A stretch of DNA of 64,000 nucleotides from an uncultured Ruminococcus sp. (GCA_902782445.1 CACZNC010000008.1:1-64000); one strand, 5' to 3'; shown: positions 1 to 9,163, counted from the stretch's first letter. Made by a program: numbers and translations. The notes: generated by a model not told the origin, from the sequence alone.

Positions 1-210
1 GATCGCGTAGGAGATCCACTCGGCCGGCATTTCGACCTTGTAGTATTCTCCGTCCGTGATCGTCCCGTCAGCGTTCCACGCGACGGACTGCTTGCCGATT
101 GTGAACTTGACTTCGCCGAACGCCTCTTCGGGCTCCCAGTACGCCGATGCGACGACCGCGAGAGAGACGATCATGAGAAAGGACACAACCAGCGCCGTGA
201 GTTTCTTCAT
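1..210 (-). CDS. Secreted protein of unknown function, N-terminal part only (runs off the left edge)
   Basis: Seventy codons are visible before the window edge, so the product is incomplete. It begins MKKLTALVVSFLMIVSLAVV and ends the signal peptide near ASA-YW at about residues 22-24, so it is exported. The mature part contains SVAWNADGTITDGEY, a pattern I associate with CBM9-like or DOMON-like carbohydrate- or haem-binding beta-sandwiches, but too little is visible to name a family. A GGAGG site lies 7 nt before the ATG, and a perfect sigma-A promoter sits at 279-307. The start is secure; the function is not. Confidence 0.75.
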   Translation of the reverse strand, partial: MKKLTALVVSFLMIVSLAVVASAYWEPEEAFGEVKFTIGKQSVAWNADGTITDGEYYKVEMPAEWISYAI

Positions 211-278
211 GGTCTTTCCTCCATGTAAAATTTTTTGCGTGTCCGCACGCCTGATGAGATAATTCCAGCAGTCAGTTT

Positions 279-307
279 ATTATAACACCTCGGAGAAGGG
301 CTGTCAA
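279..307 (-). promoter_or_regulatory. Sigma-A promoter of the secreted protein
   Basis: On the minus strand TTGACA (302-307) is followed by a 17-nt spacer and TATAAT (279-284). This is a consensus promoter about 70 nt upstream of the start codon at 210. Confidence 0.85.
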
Positions 308-380
308 TGCTCTGAGGATATTTTTTCTTGTGTAAAATGATATTTTTTATTATTTGCCTCTGTTATTTAATTTCAACGAC

Positions 381-409
381 TTGACAGAAAGAATTCGTCA
401 TGCTAGAAT
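381..409 (+). promoter_or_regulatory. Consensus sigma-A promoter with no protein-coding gene behind it
   Basis: TTGACA (381-386), exactly 17 nt, then TAGAAT (404-409). No ORF with a ribosome site follows; a strong hairpin ends about 80 nt downstream. This is the best evidence for a small RNA gene here. Confidence 0.7.
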
Positions 410-412
410 GAC

Positions 413-490
413 GGGGAAGGAGCAATTCTTCAAGGTTTCCACCCAGAAGGTCCCGTACGGTGAGACCCACTTTCACCGGCGGGGCCTTTT
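413..490 (+). ncRNA. Candidate small RNA of about 75-80 nt
   Basis: The transcript expected from the promoter at 381-409 would begin near 413-417 in GGGGAAGGAG and end after a two-part hairpin. In that hairpin GGTCCCG (449-455) pairs with CGGGGCC (480-486), CGGTGA (458-463) pairs with TCACCG (473-478), and TTTT follows. No start codon with a ribosome site lies inside. I compared it by eye with SRP RNA, 6S RNA, tmRNA, RNase P and common riboswitches (TPP, FMN, SAM, ZTP, fluoride, guanidine) and found no match. Apart from regulatory elements it is the only content of the gene-free interval 211-633. Existence is an inference from the promoter and terminator; function is unknown. Confidence 0.5.
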
Positions 491-566
491 GCTGTCCCCA
501 AAATCCCGCGGATCAATCCTTTCCGGTATACAGGCCATGTGCCGGAAGAGGCTAATCATGCCGCAG

Positions 567-603
567 AAAAAAGGCCGCCCCGGACATTTCTGCCCCGAGC
601 GGC
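567..603 (-). terminator. Rho-independent terminator of the leftward acetyltransferase unit
   Basis: On the minus strand a GC-rich hairpin (GCCGC/GCGGC stem extended by CGG/CCG) is followed by six T. It lies about 30 nt after the stop codon at 634. Its sequence resembles the terminator at 30013-30050. Confidence 0.8.
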
Positions 604-633
604 TGTGTTGGCTGTATTCTCGAATCCCGCATT

Positions 634-1776
634 TCAGACCTGATCGGCGTATTCGATCCGGATCGGCAGCGGGAACCAGGCGGCGGCGATGGGATACTCC
701 GTCCTGACCGGAGACAGCAGTCCGAAGAAAAACAGTTCGGCTTCCTTATGCTCCAGAATAACCCGGGGCTCTTCCTCCGCGTCCGTTACCGAGGGAACGC
801 CGTTCTGCACCTTTATCCGGAAGACTTCCCTGCCCGCGCGCCCCTCCACCTGCACGGTCAGACTGCCGTCGAGGAGGGGGATTCGGCTCGCTTTCAGCTT
901 CATAAAGGCGGAGACGACTTTGCGGAAACGAAACAGGGAAAAGTATTTGTCCGTCCCCATCGAATAGGAGGCGCAGAGCTTATGAGCCGTCCGGATCATC
1001 CCGGTCTCGTACAGCGGAAGCCCCAGATCCAGACTGCCGTGTTCCGCTGTGTAGCAGCGCAGGACATCCGCGAAATCCGCCTCGTCCGTCAGGGTCAGTT
1101 CCCGCAGCGCACTGACGCAGTATCCGATGAAGCGATCCCCTTCCCGTATGGCGGTAAGCCGTTCTCCCCACGAGGAGGCAATGTCGAAAAACCGGTCGGC
1201 CGGACGCTCCATGTGCAGAGGTCTGCCGTCGTGCAGCCGTCTAATCGGTTCCAGCCACGGACTGGCCGGATCGGTCACAGGCTCGAACCGGATCTCTCTC
1301 ATCGGCGCGTCCCCGAAGCAATGCCGCATACTGTACGTGTCGAAATGGAAATTCACATTCGACCCGCCGCTTTCGTAGGAAAAATACTGATACCGCTGAC
1401 GCCTGCCGCCGAGATCCGACAGATCCGCGCCGTCCTCGATCATATCCTCTACCGCCCGGTTCATCAACAGCTTCATGTACCCTTTGGATCTGTGATAGGG
1501 ATGCACCGCCACATTGCCGACACCGTAAGTCGTCAGCGTCTCGTCCAGCACGTGCAGTTTTCTCGGATATACCCCAACGGCGGCCCGGATTTTTCCGTTT
1601 TCCGTGACGACGTAATTGTGCCCGCAGGGATCGTTCTCTTCGTTGTACAGTTTCGGAAGCCACTTCAAAAGATCCCGTTCGTTTCCGTTCATGCCGAAAG
1701 CCAGATTCAGAAAATCCAGAAGTTCTTCGCGCATGTCCGGCGTCCCGCGCCCTATATACAGGCCTTCCTGCTTCAT
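634..1776 (-). CDS. Eis-like GNAT N-acetyltransferase with C-terminal SCP2-type domain
   Basis: The 380-residue product has the length of Eis-type acetyltransferases: an N-terminal GNAT fold, a second GNAT-like region and an SCP2-like C-terminal domain. The acetyl-CoA loop is visible as GNAVHPYH-like sequence ending RSKGYMKLL at about residues 86-105. Such enzymes acetylate amines, aminoglycosides or peptides; the substrate cannot be read here. AAGGAG precedes the ATG. It lies 32 bp after the URO-D-like gene, so the two are probably co-transcribed, and the terminator at 567-603 ends the unit. A paralogue of the same architecture closes the divergent FAD oxidoreductase operon at 9164-10351. 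Confidence 0.8.
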   Translation of the reverse strand: MKQEGLYIGRGTPDMREELLDFLNLAFGMNGNERDLLKWLPKLYNEENDPCGHNYVVTENGKIRAAVGVYPRKLHVLDETLTTYGVGNVAVHPYHRSKGYMKLLMNRAVEDMIEDGADLSDLGGRRQRYQYFSYESGGSNVNFHFDTYSMRHCFGDAPMREIRFEPVTDPASPWLEPIRRLHDGRPLHMERPADRFFDIASSWGERLTAIREGDRFIGYCVSALRELTLTDEADFADVLRCYTAEHGSLDLGLPLYETGMIRTAHKLCASYSMGTDKYFSLFRFRKVVSAFMKLKASRIPLLDGSLTVQVEGRAGREVFRIKVQNGVPSVTDAEEEPRVILEHKEAELFFFGLLSPVRTEYPIAAAWFPLPIRIEYADQV

Positions 1777-1808
1777 CGGTTCCTTCTCCTTTCCCGTCTC
1801 CCCGCGGA

Positions 1809-2840
1809 TCAGTTCCAGTAAAACATATACTTTTCGAAAGCGTCCATGAGCGCTTTGATGTTTTCGAGCGGCGTCCCCGGGTACCAGCCGAATTTCAGCA
1901 TCAGACCTCCGGCGGGCGAGGACAGTTTTTCGACCTCCTCCCGCACGTGCGCGTCCACCTCGGCGGGGGTCCCGAAAACGGTGATCTTCTGCCGATCCAC
2001 GTCCAGGTCGATGGCGTATTTGCCAAAAAACCGCTCCCGGATCCAGTCGATCCCGTTGACGAGGTCCTGTATGTTCAATACATCCACGCCGCCGTCGATC
2101 AGATCGTCCGCCAGCGTCCGGATATCCCCGTCCGAGTGCATGTGGATGATCGCCCCCGCATCCCGGGCAGGTCTCATCAGCCGATGATAGGAGGGCTTGA
2201 TGAACTTCCGGAATAAGTCGGGGGAAATCATCGGTCCGACCTGCATCCCGAGGTCTTCGGGAAAGGTGATCATATCGTATCCCATCCGCGCGTAGTGATC
2301 CGCAAATACGGCGTTGTATTCCTCGAGCCTTCCGATCAGGGCGATCAGGTCTTCGTCCTCGTCCGCCATTCCCATGAGGACGTTTTCAAATCCGCACAGA
2401 TCGGTCAGGCGGAGGAAGGTATGTCCGTGGGGCAGACCGCGGGACGTGAACCGCCCCTGCGCCTTTGCGGACGCGATTTCCCCGCGCTCTTTCTCCGAAT
2501 CGAAGGGAGGGATGGCGGGAAAACGATACTCCCTGATTTTTGAAAAATCCTCCAGCGGGTGCTTCTGGATCACGCCGCGGATCCCGTCGATGGCGCCTTT
2601 CCACTCCACGCCGAATTCGTCGAAGTAGGTGACTTCCTCGTCTACCCTGTCCCCGTCCTTCGGCACGAGATCCCACCGCATACAGCCTTTCCCCGCTATG
2701 ATCGGATGGGATTCGAGAAGTTCTTCGACCGCATGTGGGTCATAATGGCTGAATACCGTTTCGGGCACATGGAACACCACCGGAATGTAGTCCGGATGCT
2801 CGAACCGGATGACGCGGAACATATTCTCACGCTGCGTCAT
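1809..2840 (-). CDS. Uroporphyrinogen decarboxylase-superfamily protein (methyltransferase-like)
   Basis: A 343-residue TIM-barrel protein of the URO-D superfamily, which includes HemE and also the MtaA/CmuA-type corrinoid methyltransferases. It shows MTQRENMFRVIRFEHPDYIP at the N-terminus, typical of the non-haem branch, and a conserved IIHMHSDGDI segment at the position where MtaA-type enzymes place metal ligands. No other haem gene is nearby, so a role in methyl transfer or demethylation of an unknown substrate is more likely than haem synthesis; this is inference. The start was set at the ATG preceded by GGAGG, not at further upstream in-frame codons. It lies 83 bp after the broken solute-binding gene and shares its promoter region. 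Confidence 0.8.
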   Translation of the reverse strand: MTQRENMFRVIRFEHPDYIPVVFHVPETVFSHYDPHAVEELLESHPIIAGKGCMRWDLVPKDGDRVDEEVTYFDEFGVEWKGAIDGIRGVIQKHPLEDFSKIREYRFPAIPPFDSEKERGEIASAKAQGRFTSRGLPHGHTFLRLTDLCGFENVLMGMADEDEDLIALIGRLEEYNAVFADHYARMGYDMITFPEDLGMQVGPMISPDLFRKFIKPSYHRLMRPARDAGAIIHMHSDGDIRTLADDLIDGGVDVLNIQDLVNGIDWIRERFFGKYAIDLDVDRQKITVFGTPAEVDAHVREEVEKLSSPAGGLMLKFGWYPGTPLENIKALMDAFEKYMFYWN

Positions 2841-2923
2841 AGAATGCCTTTCCTCCGAAGAAACCGTCCGCTCTTTCCGCTTTCCGGCCGAAACCTTTCG
2901 CGGGATCGCCCGGAAAATCGGAC

Positions 2924-3914
2924 TTACCGATAGTTTTCCATAATTTTGTCGATCGCCTTCTGCCACACTTTTTTCTGCTTCTCATAGGAGGAGGCGGGAG
3001 GCAGAGCGCGCCACGAATAATCGCTGACGATCTTGTTGACCCAGGGATCGCCGCCGATGGACGTGGAATAAGCATAATCGAATCCGTTCACCGCCCCCTG
3101 CCGGATGATCTCGAGCATTTCGGAGGTATCCCTGCTGCGGCTGTACCGGGTCTGGAGGGCGTTTTCGTAATACTCTCCCACCACGTCCCGCCACGTGAAG
3201 AAGCAGAGGGTTTCGAGGGTGTGTCCGGTGATATCCGCATTGCCGGTCGTGACGGGGACAAGGATGATCTGCGATCCGGTGGCGATCTGCGTATGATAGG
3301 ATTCCTGACTCTCGTCGTACTTCGGCATGGGGATGATCCCGTAGTCCGCCTCCATATCGCCCAGAGTCTCCATATCCTGGAGCTTGTCGAGGAAGAAGAT
3401 CGTTTGGCCGGACCGGAAGCAGTTCAGCGGGACGGTATTGTCCTGCTTGATCCACACGCTCGGATAATTATGGAGATAATCGGTGAGCTTTTCGATGATG
3501 CCGATCGCCCGTTCGTCGAGATCGTCCACGAAGGGAATGCCAGTTTCCGCGCTCGTAGATCACGTCGAGGACAAGGTTCAGGTACTCCTCCGCATTCCGG
3601 TTGCGGGCGAAGATCGCGTCGTTCACCCGCTCTCCGGTCAGCTCTTCGGCGAGGTATTCATAGTCAGCCTCGGAGCAGGTGAGGATGTGGAAGGAGATCC
3701 CTCCGTAATCCTGTTTGTCGAAAGAGAGGGAGGGCGCTGCGGGTTCGGTTTCCCGGGGCTCCGTTTCTGCAGAGGCGTCGTCCGGAGAGGAAACGGCGGG
3801 GCTGTTCGGCAGAGTCTCTTCGGCGCCGCCCGCTGTTCCGGACGCGCAGAACGCAAGGAAGAGGAGGGCGAGAACGACAGCGAGAGAAACGACGCGGATC
3901 GTCAGTTTTTTCAT
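2924..3914 (-). pseudogene. Solute-binding lipoprotein gene with internal deletion and frameshift
   Basis: The N-terminal part (about 125 residues from MKKLTIRVVSLAVV, lipobox LAFC) is a normal lipoprotein start followed by the family signature LAEELTGERVNDAIFARN. After VLDVIYERGNW near 3540 the frame breaks and the sequence jumps to the C-terminal lobe (DLDERAIGII...), which contains ADYGIIPMPKYDESQ and runs to the stop. Compared with the intact paralogues of 492-501 residues (26072, 28286, 36617), about 170-180 central residues are missing. The signal peptide, AAGGA site and extended -10 (TGTGGTATAAT at 3951-3956) remain, so a truncated message may still be made. This cannot be a working binding protein. 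Confidence 0.85.
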
Positions 3915-4033
3915 GTCGGAGGATTCCTTTCGGGCAGAACGATTTACTGTATTATACCACAGGAAGGACTCTGCCCGCGACCGATAAATCAAACCAAAAA
4001 GCGGAGAAATCAAACTTTTTCCCAAATTTCCCC

Positions 4034-4062
4034 TTTTCATCCGGGCCGAAGTGTGCTATACT
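4034..4062 (+). promoter_or_regulatory. Promoter of the AraC regulator
   Basis: TTTTCA (4034-4039), 17 nt, TATACT (4057-4062) with an extended TGTG before it. Transcription would start near 4069, which supports the ATG at 4099 over the upstream one at 4051. Confidence 0.6.
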
Positions 4063-4098
4063 GAGCGCATAAGAAAGATCAGACTGCCGGAGGTCCCC

Positions 4099-4995
4099 AT
4101 GCCTTCCCCTTCCCTTTTTTCCGATTCCTCCCCGACCCTCTGGGCATGTTGGACCCTGGGCCCCTGTTACCGGGTGAAGCACGACCGGAACCGGACGGAC
4201 AAAATCACGTATACCGCGCGTCTGATCCTTGTCACCGACGGCGAGGTCCTGTTCAAATCGAACGGGAAGGATCTGCCGACCGTTCCGGAAACGCTTCTCT
4301 ACCTTCCGCCGGGCTGTCTCTACGATTCGGATTTCAAAACGGACGAGCTGACCTCCCGGAATCTCTTTTTCGACTTCGATTCGGACCGCTCGGACCGGGA
4401 GCGCTTCACCCCGTCGTTTACCCGCATCATACCGACGGCGGGGACCGTGGATGCCGCGCTGATCCGCCCGTTCCCGGGATTCGCCGACGCGCCGGAACTG
4501 TCGAGCCCGTTCACGGTCCAGGCGGATCCCGAACTGGAAGGCCTGATCGATGCGATCATGTCGGAATCCGCTTCCCACGATCCGTTCGCGCATGTCCGGA
4601 CGAGGATCCTCCTGACAGATCTTTTGATCCGCATCCTCCGGAAAAAGCGCGGAAGCGGGGCCGCAAAGACCTCGGAGACGTACAGATGCATCGCGGAGTA
4701 TGTGGAAGCGCATCTTTCGGAAAAACTGTCCGGCCGCGAACTGACACAAGCCCTGAACTATCATCCGAACTACATGAACCGCGTCGTGTCCCGGATCACG
4801 GGGCTGAATCTGCATGAATTCATCCTGCAGGCAAAACTGAGGCGGGCGGAAACTTTGCTGGTCTGTACGAATCAGCCGATCGCCGACATCGCCCAGTCCC
4901 TCGCTTTCTATGACTCCGGCCATTTCGCGCGGATCTTCGCTTCGCACAGAGGCGTCACGCCGAATATTTTCAGAAACACATCGAGGCAGATATAA
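4099..4995 (+). CDS. AraC-family transcriptional regulator
   Basis: A 298-residue regulator with an N-terminal cupin-like sensor (about 1-180) and a C-terminal double helix-turn-helix (about 195-298). The latter includes YHPNYMNRVVSRITG and the typical final motif AQSLAFYDSGHFARIFASHRG. GGAGG lies 5 nt before the chosen ATG. It is divergent from the damaged solute-binding gene and immediately upstream of the FAD oxidoreductases, so it most likely controls one or both in response to a sugar or a related small molecule. The ligand is not evident. Confidence 0.88.
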   Translation: MPSPSLFSDSSPTLWACWTLGPCYRVKHDRNRTDKITYTARLILVTDGEVLFKSNGKDLPTVPETLLYLPPGCLYDSDFKTDELTSRNLFFDFDSDRSDRERFTPSFTRIIPTAGTVDAALIRPFPGFADAPELSSPFTVQADPELEGLIDAIMSESASHDPFAHVRTRILLTDLLIRILRKKRGSGAAKTSETYRCIAEYVEAHLSEKLSGRELTQALNYHPNYMNRVVSRITGLNLHEFILQAKLRRAETLLVCTNQPIADIAQSLAFYDSGHFARIFASHRGVTPNIFRNTSRQI

Positions 4996-4996
4996 T
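4967..4996 (+). promoter_or_regulatory. Promoter of the FAD oxidoreductase operon, inside the end of the AraC gene
   Basis: TTTTCA (4967-4972), 18 nt, TATAAT (4991-4996). It overlaps the last codons of the regulator, giving a leader of about 30 nt before the ATG at 5033. The AraC product may bind just upstream. Confidence 0.6.
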
Positions 4997-5032
4997 ACAC
5001 AAATAAAAGATTCTATTTTTGGGGGTACTCCT

Positions 5033-6382
5033 ATGCGCATCGCATATTCGAAAGAGATCGACGTGAAATATGACGTGGACGTATTCGTCGCCGGGGGAGG
5101 TCCCGCGGGTATGGCGGCGGCGGTGACATGCGCCAGGGCCGGTCGGAGCGTATTTCTTGCGGAAAGCTATTCGGCCTTCGGCGGCGCGGCGGTCACCATG
5201 CTCGTCCCGGCCTTCATGTCCTTCGGGGACGGGGTTCATTTTCTGGCGGACGGTTTCGGACGGGAGATCCGGGACAGGATCGCGCGGGAAGCCGGGGAAC
5301 GCTGGCGGAAATACTGCCCGGATTCGATCCCGGCGGAAGTACTGAAACGGATCTACGACGACATGGCGACGGACGCCGGGGTCCGGTTCCAGTTCCACAC
5401 CAACCTGACGGACGCGGTCGTGGAGGACGGGAAGATCCGGTATGCGGTCTGCGCGGCGAAGGGACAGGTATTCGCGGTGAAGGCGAAGCTGTACATCGAC
5501 TGCACCGGCGACGGGGAGCTCTCCATGATGGCGGGAGCGGAATGCGCATACGGGGACGAAAACGGACGCACCATGGCGGCGACCCTCTGCGGGCTGTGGA
5601 GCGGGATCGACTGGAGCCGCGTGCAGGGACCGGACAGAAGACGCCTCGACGACGCGTTTGCCGACAATGTGTTCACCAACATCGACCGCCATCTTCCCGG
5701 CATGTGGCGGCTCTGCGCGGAGACGGCGGACGAAAACGGCGCCCACCGTCCGGACGGCATCGGCGGATCCAACGCGGGACACGTCTACGGCATCGACGCC
5801 CGGGACGCCGCCTCCCTGACGGAAGGGATCATCCGCGGACGGAAGCAGCTCATGGAATACAGGAAGTACTACCGGGAATACCTGACGGGATTCGAGACGA
5901 TGGAGCTTGTCGCCACCGCCCCCCACCTCGGGATCCGGGAGAGCCGCCGGGTCATGGGCGACTACTGCCTGAATCTTGAGGACTTTCAGAACCGCGCCGT
6001 ATTCGAAGACGAGATCGGGCGGTACAACTATCCCGTGGACATTCACTCCCCGACGAACGACAGCGCGGGCTACAACAAGTTCATGAAGGAATACACCTCC
6101 TACGTGATGGGACGCGGCGAGAGCTACGGCATTCCCTACCGCTGCCTGACCGTCCGGGGACTGACCAATCTTCTGACCGCGGGACGGTGCATCTCCACCG
6201 ACCGGTCCCTGCAGGCTTCCGTCCGGGTCATGCCGGGGTGCTATATCACCGGACAGGCGGCAGGTATGGCGGCGGCGGTCCTCTGCGACGGGCATTCCGA
6301 CGACGTGCACGGGGCGGACGTCCATGAGATCCAGAAGCGGCTCGTCGGGATCGGAGCGTACCTCCCGAATTACAGGGAATGA
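5033..6382 (+). CDS. FAD-dependent oxidoreductase (FAD_oxidored type), first of three
   Basis: A 449-residue flavoprotein with the dinucleotide-binding motif GGGPAG at residues 21-26 after a short N-terminal strand, a second FAD-contact region (YIDCTGDGELSMMAG) and the C-terminal LLTAGRCISTDR segment typical of the FAD_oxidored family. No signal peptide, so it is cytoplasmic. The start with a GGGGG site was chosen over the in-frame codon at 4910, which lies inside the AraC gene. The next two genes are paralogues at short spacing (37 and 54 bp). Family members oxidise sugars, polyols or cofactors, but the substrate is unknown. Confidence 0.85.
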   Translation: MRIAYSKEIDVKYDVDVFVAGGGPAGMAAAVTCARAGRSVFLAESYSAFGGAAVTMLVPAFMSFGDGVHFLADGFGREIRDRIAREAGERWRKYCPDSIPAEVLKRIYDDMATDAGVRFQFHTNLTDAVVEDGKIRYAVCAAKGQVFAVKAKLYIDCTGDGELSMMAGAECAYGDENGRTMAATLCGLWSGIDWSRVQGPDRRRLDDAFADNVFTNIDRHLPGMWRLCAETADENGAHRPDGIGGSNAGHVYGIDARDAASLTEGIIRGRKQLMEYRKYYREYLTGFETMELVATAPHLGIRESRRVMGDYCLNLEDFQNRAVFEDEIGRYNYPVDIHSPTNDSAGYNKFMKEYTSYVMGRGESYGIPYRCLTVRGLTNLLTAGRCISTDRSLQASVRVMPGCYITGQAAGMAAAVLCDGHSDDVHGADVHEIQKRLVGIGAYLPNYRE

Positions 6383-6419
6383 AAGAATCTGAAAATCATA
6401 CGGTACGGAGGGAGTTTTC

Positions 6420-7700
6420 ATGAAAACCTACGCCGAACCCGGACGGGAACTGCCCGTTGCGGGAGAATACGACGTCATCGTCGCCGGTTCGGGGCCTGCG
6501 GGAGCGTCTGCCGCGGTGACGGCCGGGAGGCTCGGCGCGAAGGTCCTGCTGGTCGAATGGGGCAGCGCTGTGGGCGGAATGTCCACTTCCGGCCTGATGA
6601 GCCACTGGACCGGGACGGTTTCCTCCCCTCTTTACACCGAGATCCTCTCCCGTTGTGCCGCGTACCGGGAAGGAGAGGAACACGGCAAGATCCTCCCGTG
6701 GATCGACCCAGAGATCCTCAAGACCGTGTGGCTCGATATGCTCCGGGAGGCGGGGGTTACCGTTCTGCTGTACACCTTTGTCTGCGGGGTCGTAAAAGAG
6801 GGAAACCGCGTCGCGGGGATCGTGACGGAAAGCAAATCCGGCAGACGGGTCTTCCTCTCGAAAATCACGGTGGACGGCACGGGGGACGGGGATGCCGCCG
6901 CGTTTGCGGGAGTCCCGTACTATAAAGGACGCGAATCGGACGGGAAGATGCAGCCCTGCACCCTGATGTTCAAGGTGGCAGGAGTCGATCTGGACCGCGC
7001 CGTGCTGCTCGGTTCTTTCGAATCGAAACACTGGACGGAAAAGGGGGAGCTGCAGGCGCTGGCAAAAGAGCACATCCCCGCTCCGGCCGGGCATCTGCTG
7101 GTCTACCGTTCCACCCTTCCGGGCATCGTCACCTGCAATATGACGAACTGTACGGACATCGACGGCACCCTCGCGGAGGATCTGACCCGTGCCGAACTGG
7201 TCTGCCGCTCCCAGATGCCGGCCATCGTCGCCTATCTCCGGGAATTCGTGCCTGGCTTCGAGCACTGCTATCTCATCAGCGCAGGCTCCATGATGGGGAT
7301 CCGGGAAACCCGGCACTTTGCGGGGGAGCGAACCCTCACGGAGGAGGATATCCTCTCCGCGCGGCAGTTTGACGACTGGGTCGTCCGCGGCGCGCATTTC
7401 AATTTCGACGTGCACAATCTGACCGGCGCGGGACTGGATCCCACCGGCATCCAGCACGGATGGAAGCAGCCGGCCGGGTACACGATCCCTTACGGTTGCC
7501 TGATCCCCCGGGGTATGGAAGGTCTTCTGCTCTCCGGACGCAATATTTCCGGGACCCATATCGCCCACTCCAATTTCCGCGTGATGCCGATCTGCGCGGG
7601 GATCGGAGCGGCGGCAGGAGCGGCGGCGGCTCTGGCTGTGAAGAACCGCGTCGGTCTGCGGGACGTGGACGTACGCAAGATCCAACAGGCGCTCCGGTAA
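6420..7700 (+). CDS. FAD-dependent oxidoreductase, second of three
   Basis: The 426-residue product has GSGPAG at residues 23-28, VDGTGDGDAAAFAGVPY in the middle and a C-terminal LLLSGRNISGTHIAHS segment, the same plan as its neighbours. GGAGG lies 8 nt before the ATG. It is cytoplasmic and part of the same operon as 5033 and 7755. The three copies are too diverged in their substrate-side middle regions to be recent duplicates, which suggests sequential or heteromeric roles in one pathway. Confidence 0.85.
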   Translation: MKTYAEPGRELPVAGEYDVIVAGSGPAGASAAVTAGRLGAKVLLVEWGSAVGGMSTSGLMSHWTGTVSSPLYTEILSRCAAYREGEEHGKILPWIDPEILKTVWLDMLREAGVTVLLYTFVCGVVKEGNRVAGIVTESKSGRRVFLSKITVDGTGDGDAAAFAGVPYYKGRESDGKMQPCTLMFKVAGVDLDRAVLLGSFESKHWTEKGELQALAKEHIPAPAGHLLVYRSTLPGIVTCNMTNCTDIDGTLAEDLTRAELVCRSQMPAIVAYLREFVPGFEHCYLISAGSMMGIRETRHFAGERTLTEEDILSARQFDDWVVRGAHFNFDVHNLTGAGLDPTGIQHGWKQPAGYTIPYGCLIPRGMEGLLLSGRNISGTHIAHSNFRVMPICAGIGAAAGAAAALAVKNRVGLRDVDVRKIQQALR

Positions 7701-7754
7701 CGTCTCCGCGCAGAGCGTAAAGACATTCAGCGAACAGAATTCGAGGGCTGTGAT

Positions 7755-9101
7755 ATGGAGTACATCAAAGAACCGTCAAAGGAGATCCCCGTGATCCGGG
7801 ATACGGACGTTTGCGTCCTGGGAGGCGGCTGCACCGGCGTTTTTGCTGCAGTCCGCGCAGCACGGCTGGGGATGCGGGTCCTTCTCATCGAACAGGCGGG
7901 AATGCTCGGAGGCGCCGCCGTCACCGGTCTTGTCAATATCTGGCACACGCTGATGGACACGGAGGACCGGGAACAGATCATCGCCGGGCTGACCGAAGAG
8001 GTGATCGCCCTTTTGCAGAAACGCGGCGCGCTCACCGTTCAGCAGAACCGCAGTTCCACGTACAACTTCAACCCGATGGAGCTTGCGATCCTTCTGGACG
8101 AGCTGATACGCGAAAACAGGATCGACTTGATGCTGCACACCTCCTATTCCGCGGTTTCATCCGGGGACGGGCGGGTACAGGCGGTCTTCGTCGAGAACAA
8201 AGACGGAAGAGGTGCCGTCAGGGCCTCTTTCTTCATCGACGCGACGGGCGACGGACTCGCGGCGCGGGATCTGGGGCTTCCGCTGTATGTCCACGACTAT
8301 GTCCAGCCGCCGACCGCCGTTTTTCACCTGCAGGGCGATATGCGCGGCGTGGATGTGAACCGTCTGGTAAAGGAGCGCGGCCGGGAGTTCGGGCTTGCGG
8401 ACGACTGGGGATGGAACACCCATGTCGCGGGTCTCGAAGGGATCACGATGCGGGCGGACCAGCATATTTTCGGAGTCCGGTGCGACCGGGCGGACGATCT
8501 CACGCGGGCGGAAACGGAAGGCCGCCGTATGATCCGCGGGTTCGTCTCCCTTCTCAGAGCTTACGGACGGCCTGATGCAAACTATGCCGTCGCCAATATG
8601 TGCTCCTCCCTCGGCCTGAGAGAGACCGTCCATTTCCGCACGCGGTTCTGCGCCACCGAAACCAGTCTGCTGACCGGCGAACGGTACGGGGCACCGGTCC
8701 TGCAGGGTACCTATCCGGTGGACGTGCACCATCAGGACGACGGCGGGATCTCCTTCAAATATCTGGACGGAACGAGAACGACGATATGGGGAAAGGGGAC
8801 GCGGACGGAGACGGGCAACTGGAGGCAGGAAGCGGGTCTGACCGGCGATCCGGCCCGGTATTATCAGGTCCCATTCGATATTCTCGTTCCTCCCGCATTC
8901 GGCAACTTCGCCGCTGTCGGACGGATGGTCAACGCGGATACGGGGGCGTTCGGAGCGCTTCGCGTCATGGTGAATCTCAATCAGCTGGGGGAAGCCGCCG
9001 GAACTGCCGCCGCGCTCTGTCTGGATCAGGGGAAAACGATCCAGGATCTGGACGGATCCGATGTGACGCGGACGCTGAGAAAGGGCGGTTCCGCGCTTTG
9101 A
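7755..9101 (+). CDS. FAD-dependent oxidoreductase, third of three
   Basis: A 448-residue paralogue with a modified dinucleotide motif GGGCTG at residues 23-28, where Cys-Thr replace the Pro-Ala of the two upstream enzymes, followed by the usual VLLIEQAGMLGGAAVTG. FIDATGDGLAARDLG marks the second FAD contact and FAAVGRMVNADTGAFGALRV the C-terminal FAD segment. A GAGGG site precedes the ATG. It closes the oxidoreductase set; an acetyltransferase follows 62 bp downstream. Confidence 0.85.
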   Translation: MEYIKEPSKEIPVIRDTDVCVLGGGCTGVFAAVRAARLGMRVLLIEQAGMLGGAAVTGLVNIWHTLMDTEDREQIIAGLTEEVIALLQKRGALTVQQNRSSTYNFNPMELAILLDELIRENRIDLMLHTSYSAVSSGDGRVQAVFVENKDGRGAVRASFFIDATGDGLAARDLGLPLYVHDYVQPPTAVFHLQGDMRGVDVNRLVKERGREFGLADDWGWNTHVAGLEGITMRADQHIFGVRCDRADDLTRAETEGRRMIRGFVSLLRAYGRPDANYAVANMCSSLGLRETVHFRTRFCATETSLLTGERYGAPVLQGTYPVDVHHQDDGGISFKYLDGTRTTIWGKGTRTETGNWRQEAGLTGDPARYYQVPFDILVPPAFGNFAAVGRMVNADTGAFGALRVMVNLNQLGEAAGTAAALCLDQGKTIQDLDGSDVTRTLRKGGSAL

Positions 9102-9163
9102 TCGGGGAACCCGGACGGGAATGAACTTTGAATCGCGGTATTTATGAAACAGGGAGGGTAAGG

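Noticed and set aside
413..490. Reading the small RNA candidate as SRP RNA, 6S RNA or a known riboswitch
   Set aside because: The conserved SRP loop, the 6S bubble and the cores of TPP, FMN, SAM, ZTP, fluoride and guanidine riboswitches are all absent.
4051..4098. Upstream in-frame start of the AraC gene
   Set aside because: It overlaps the -10 box at 4057-4062 and has no ribosome site; the ATG at 4099 has GGAGG.
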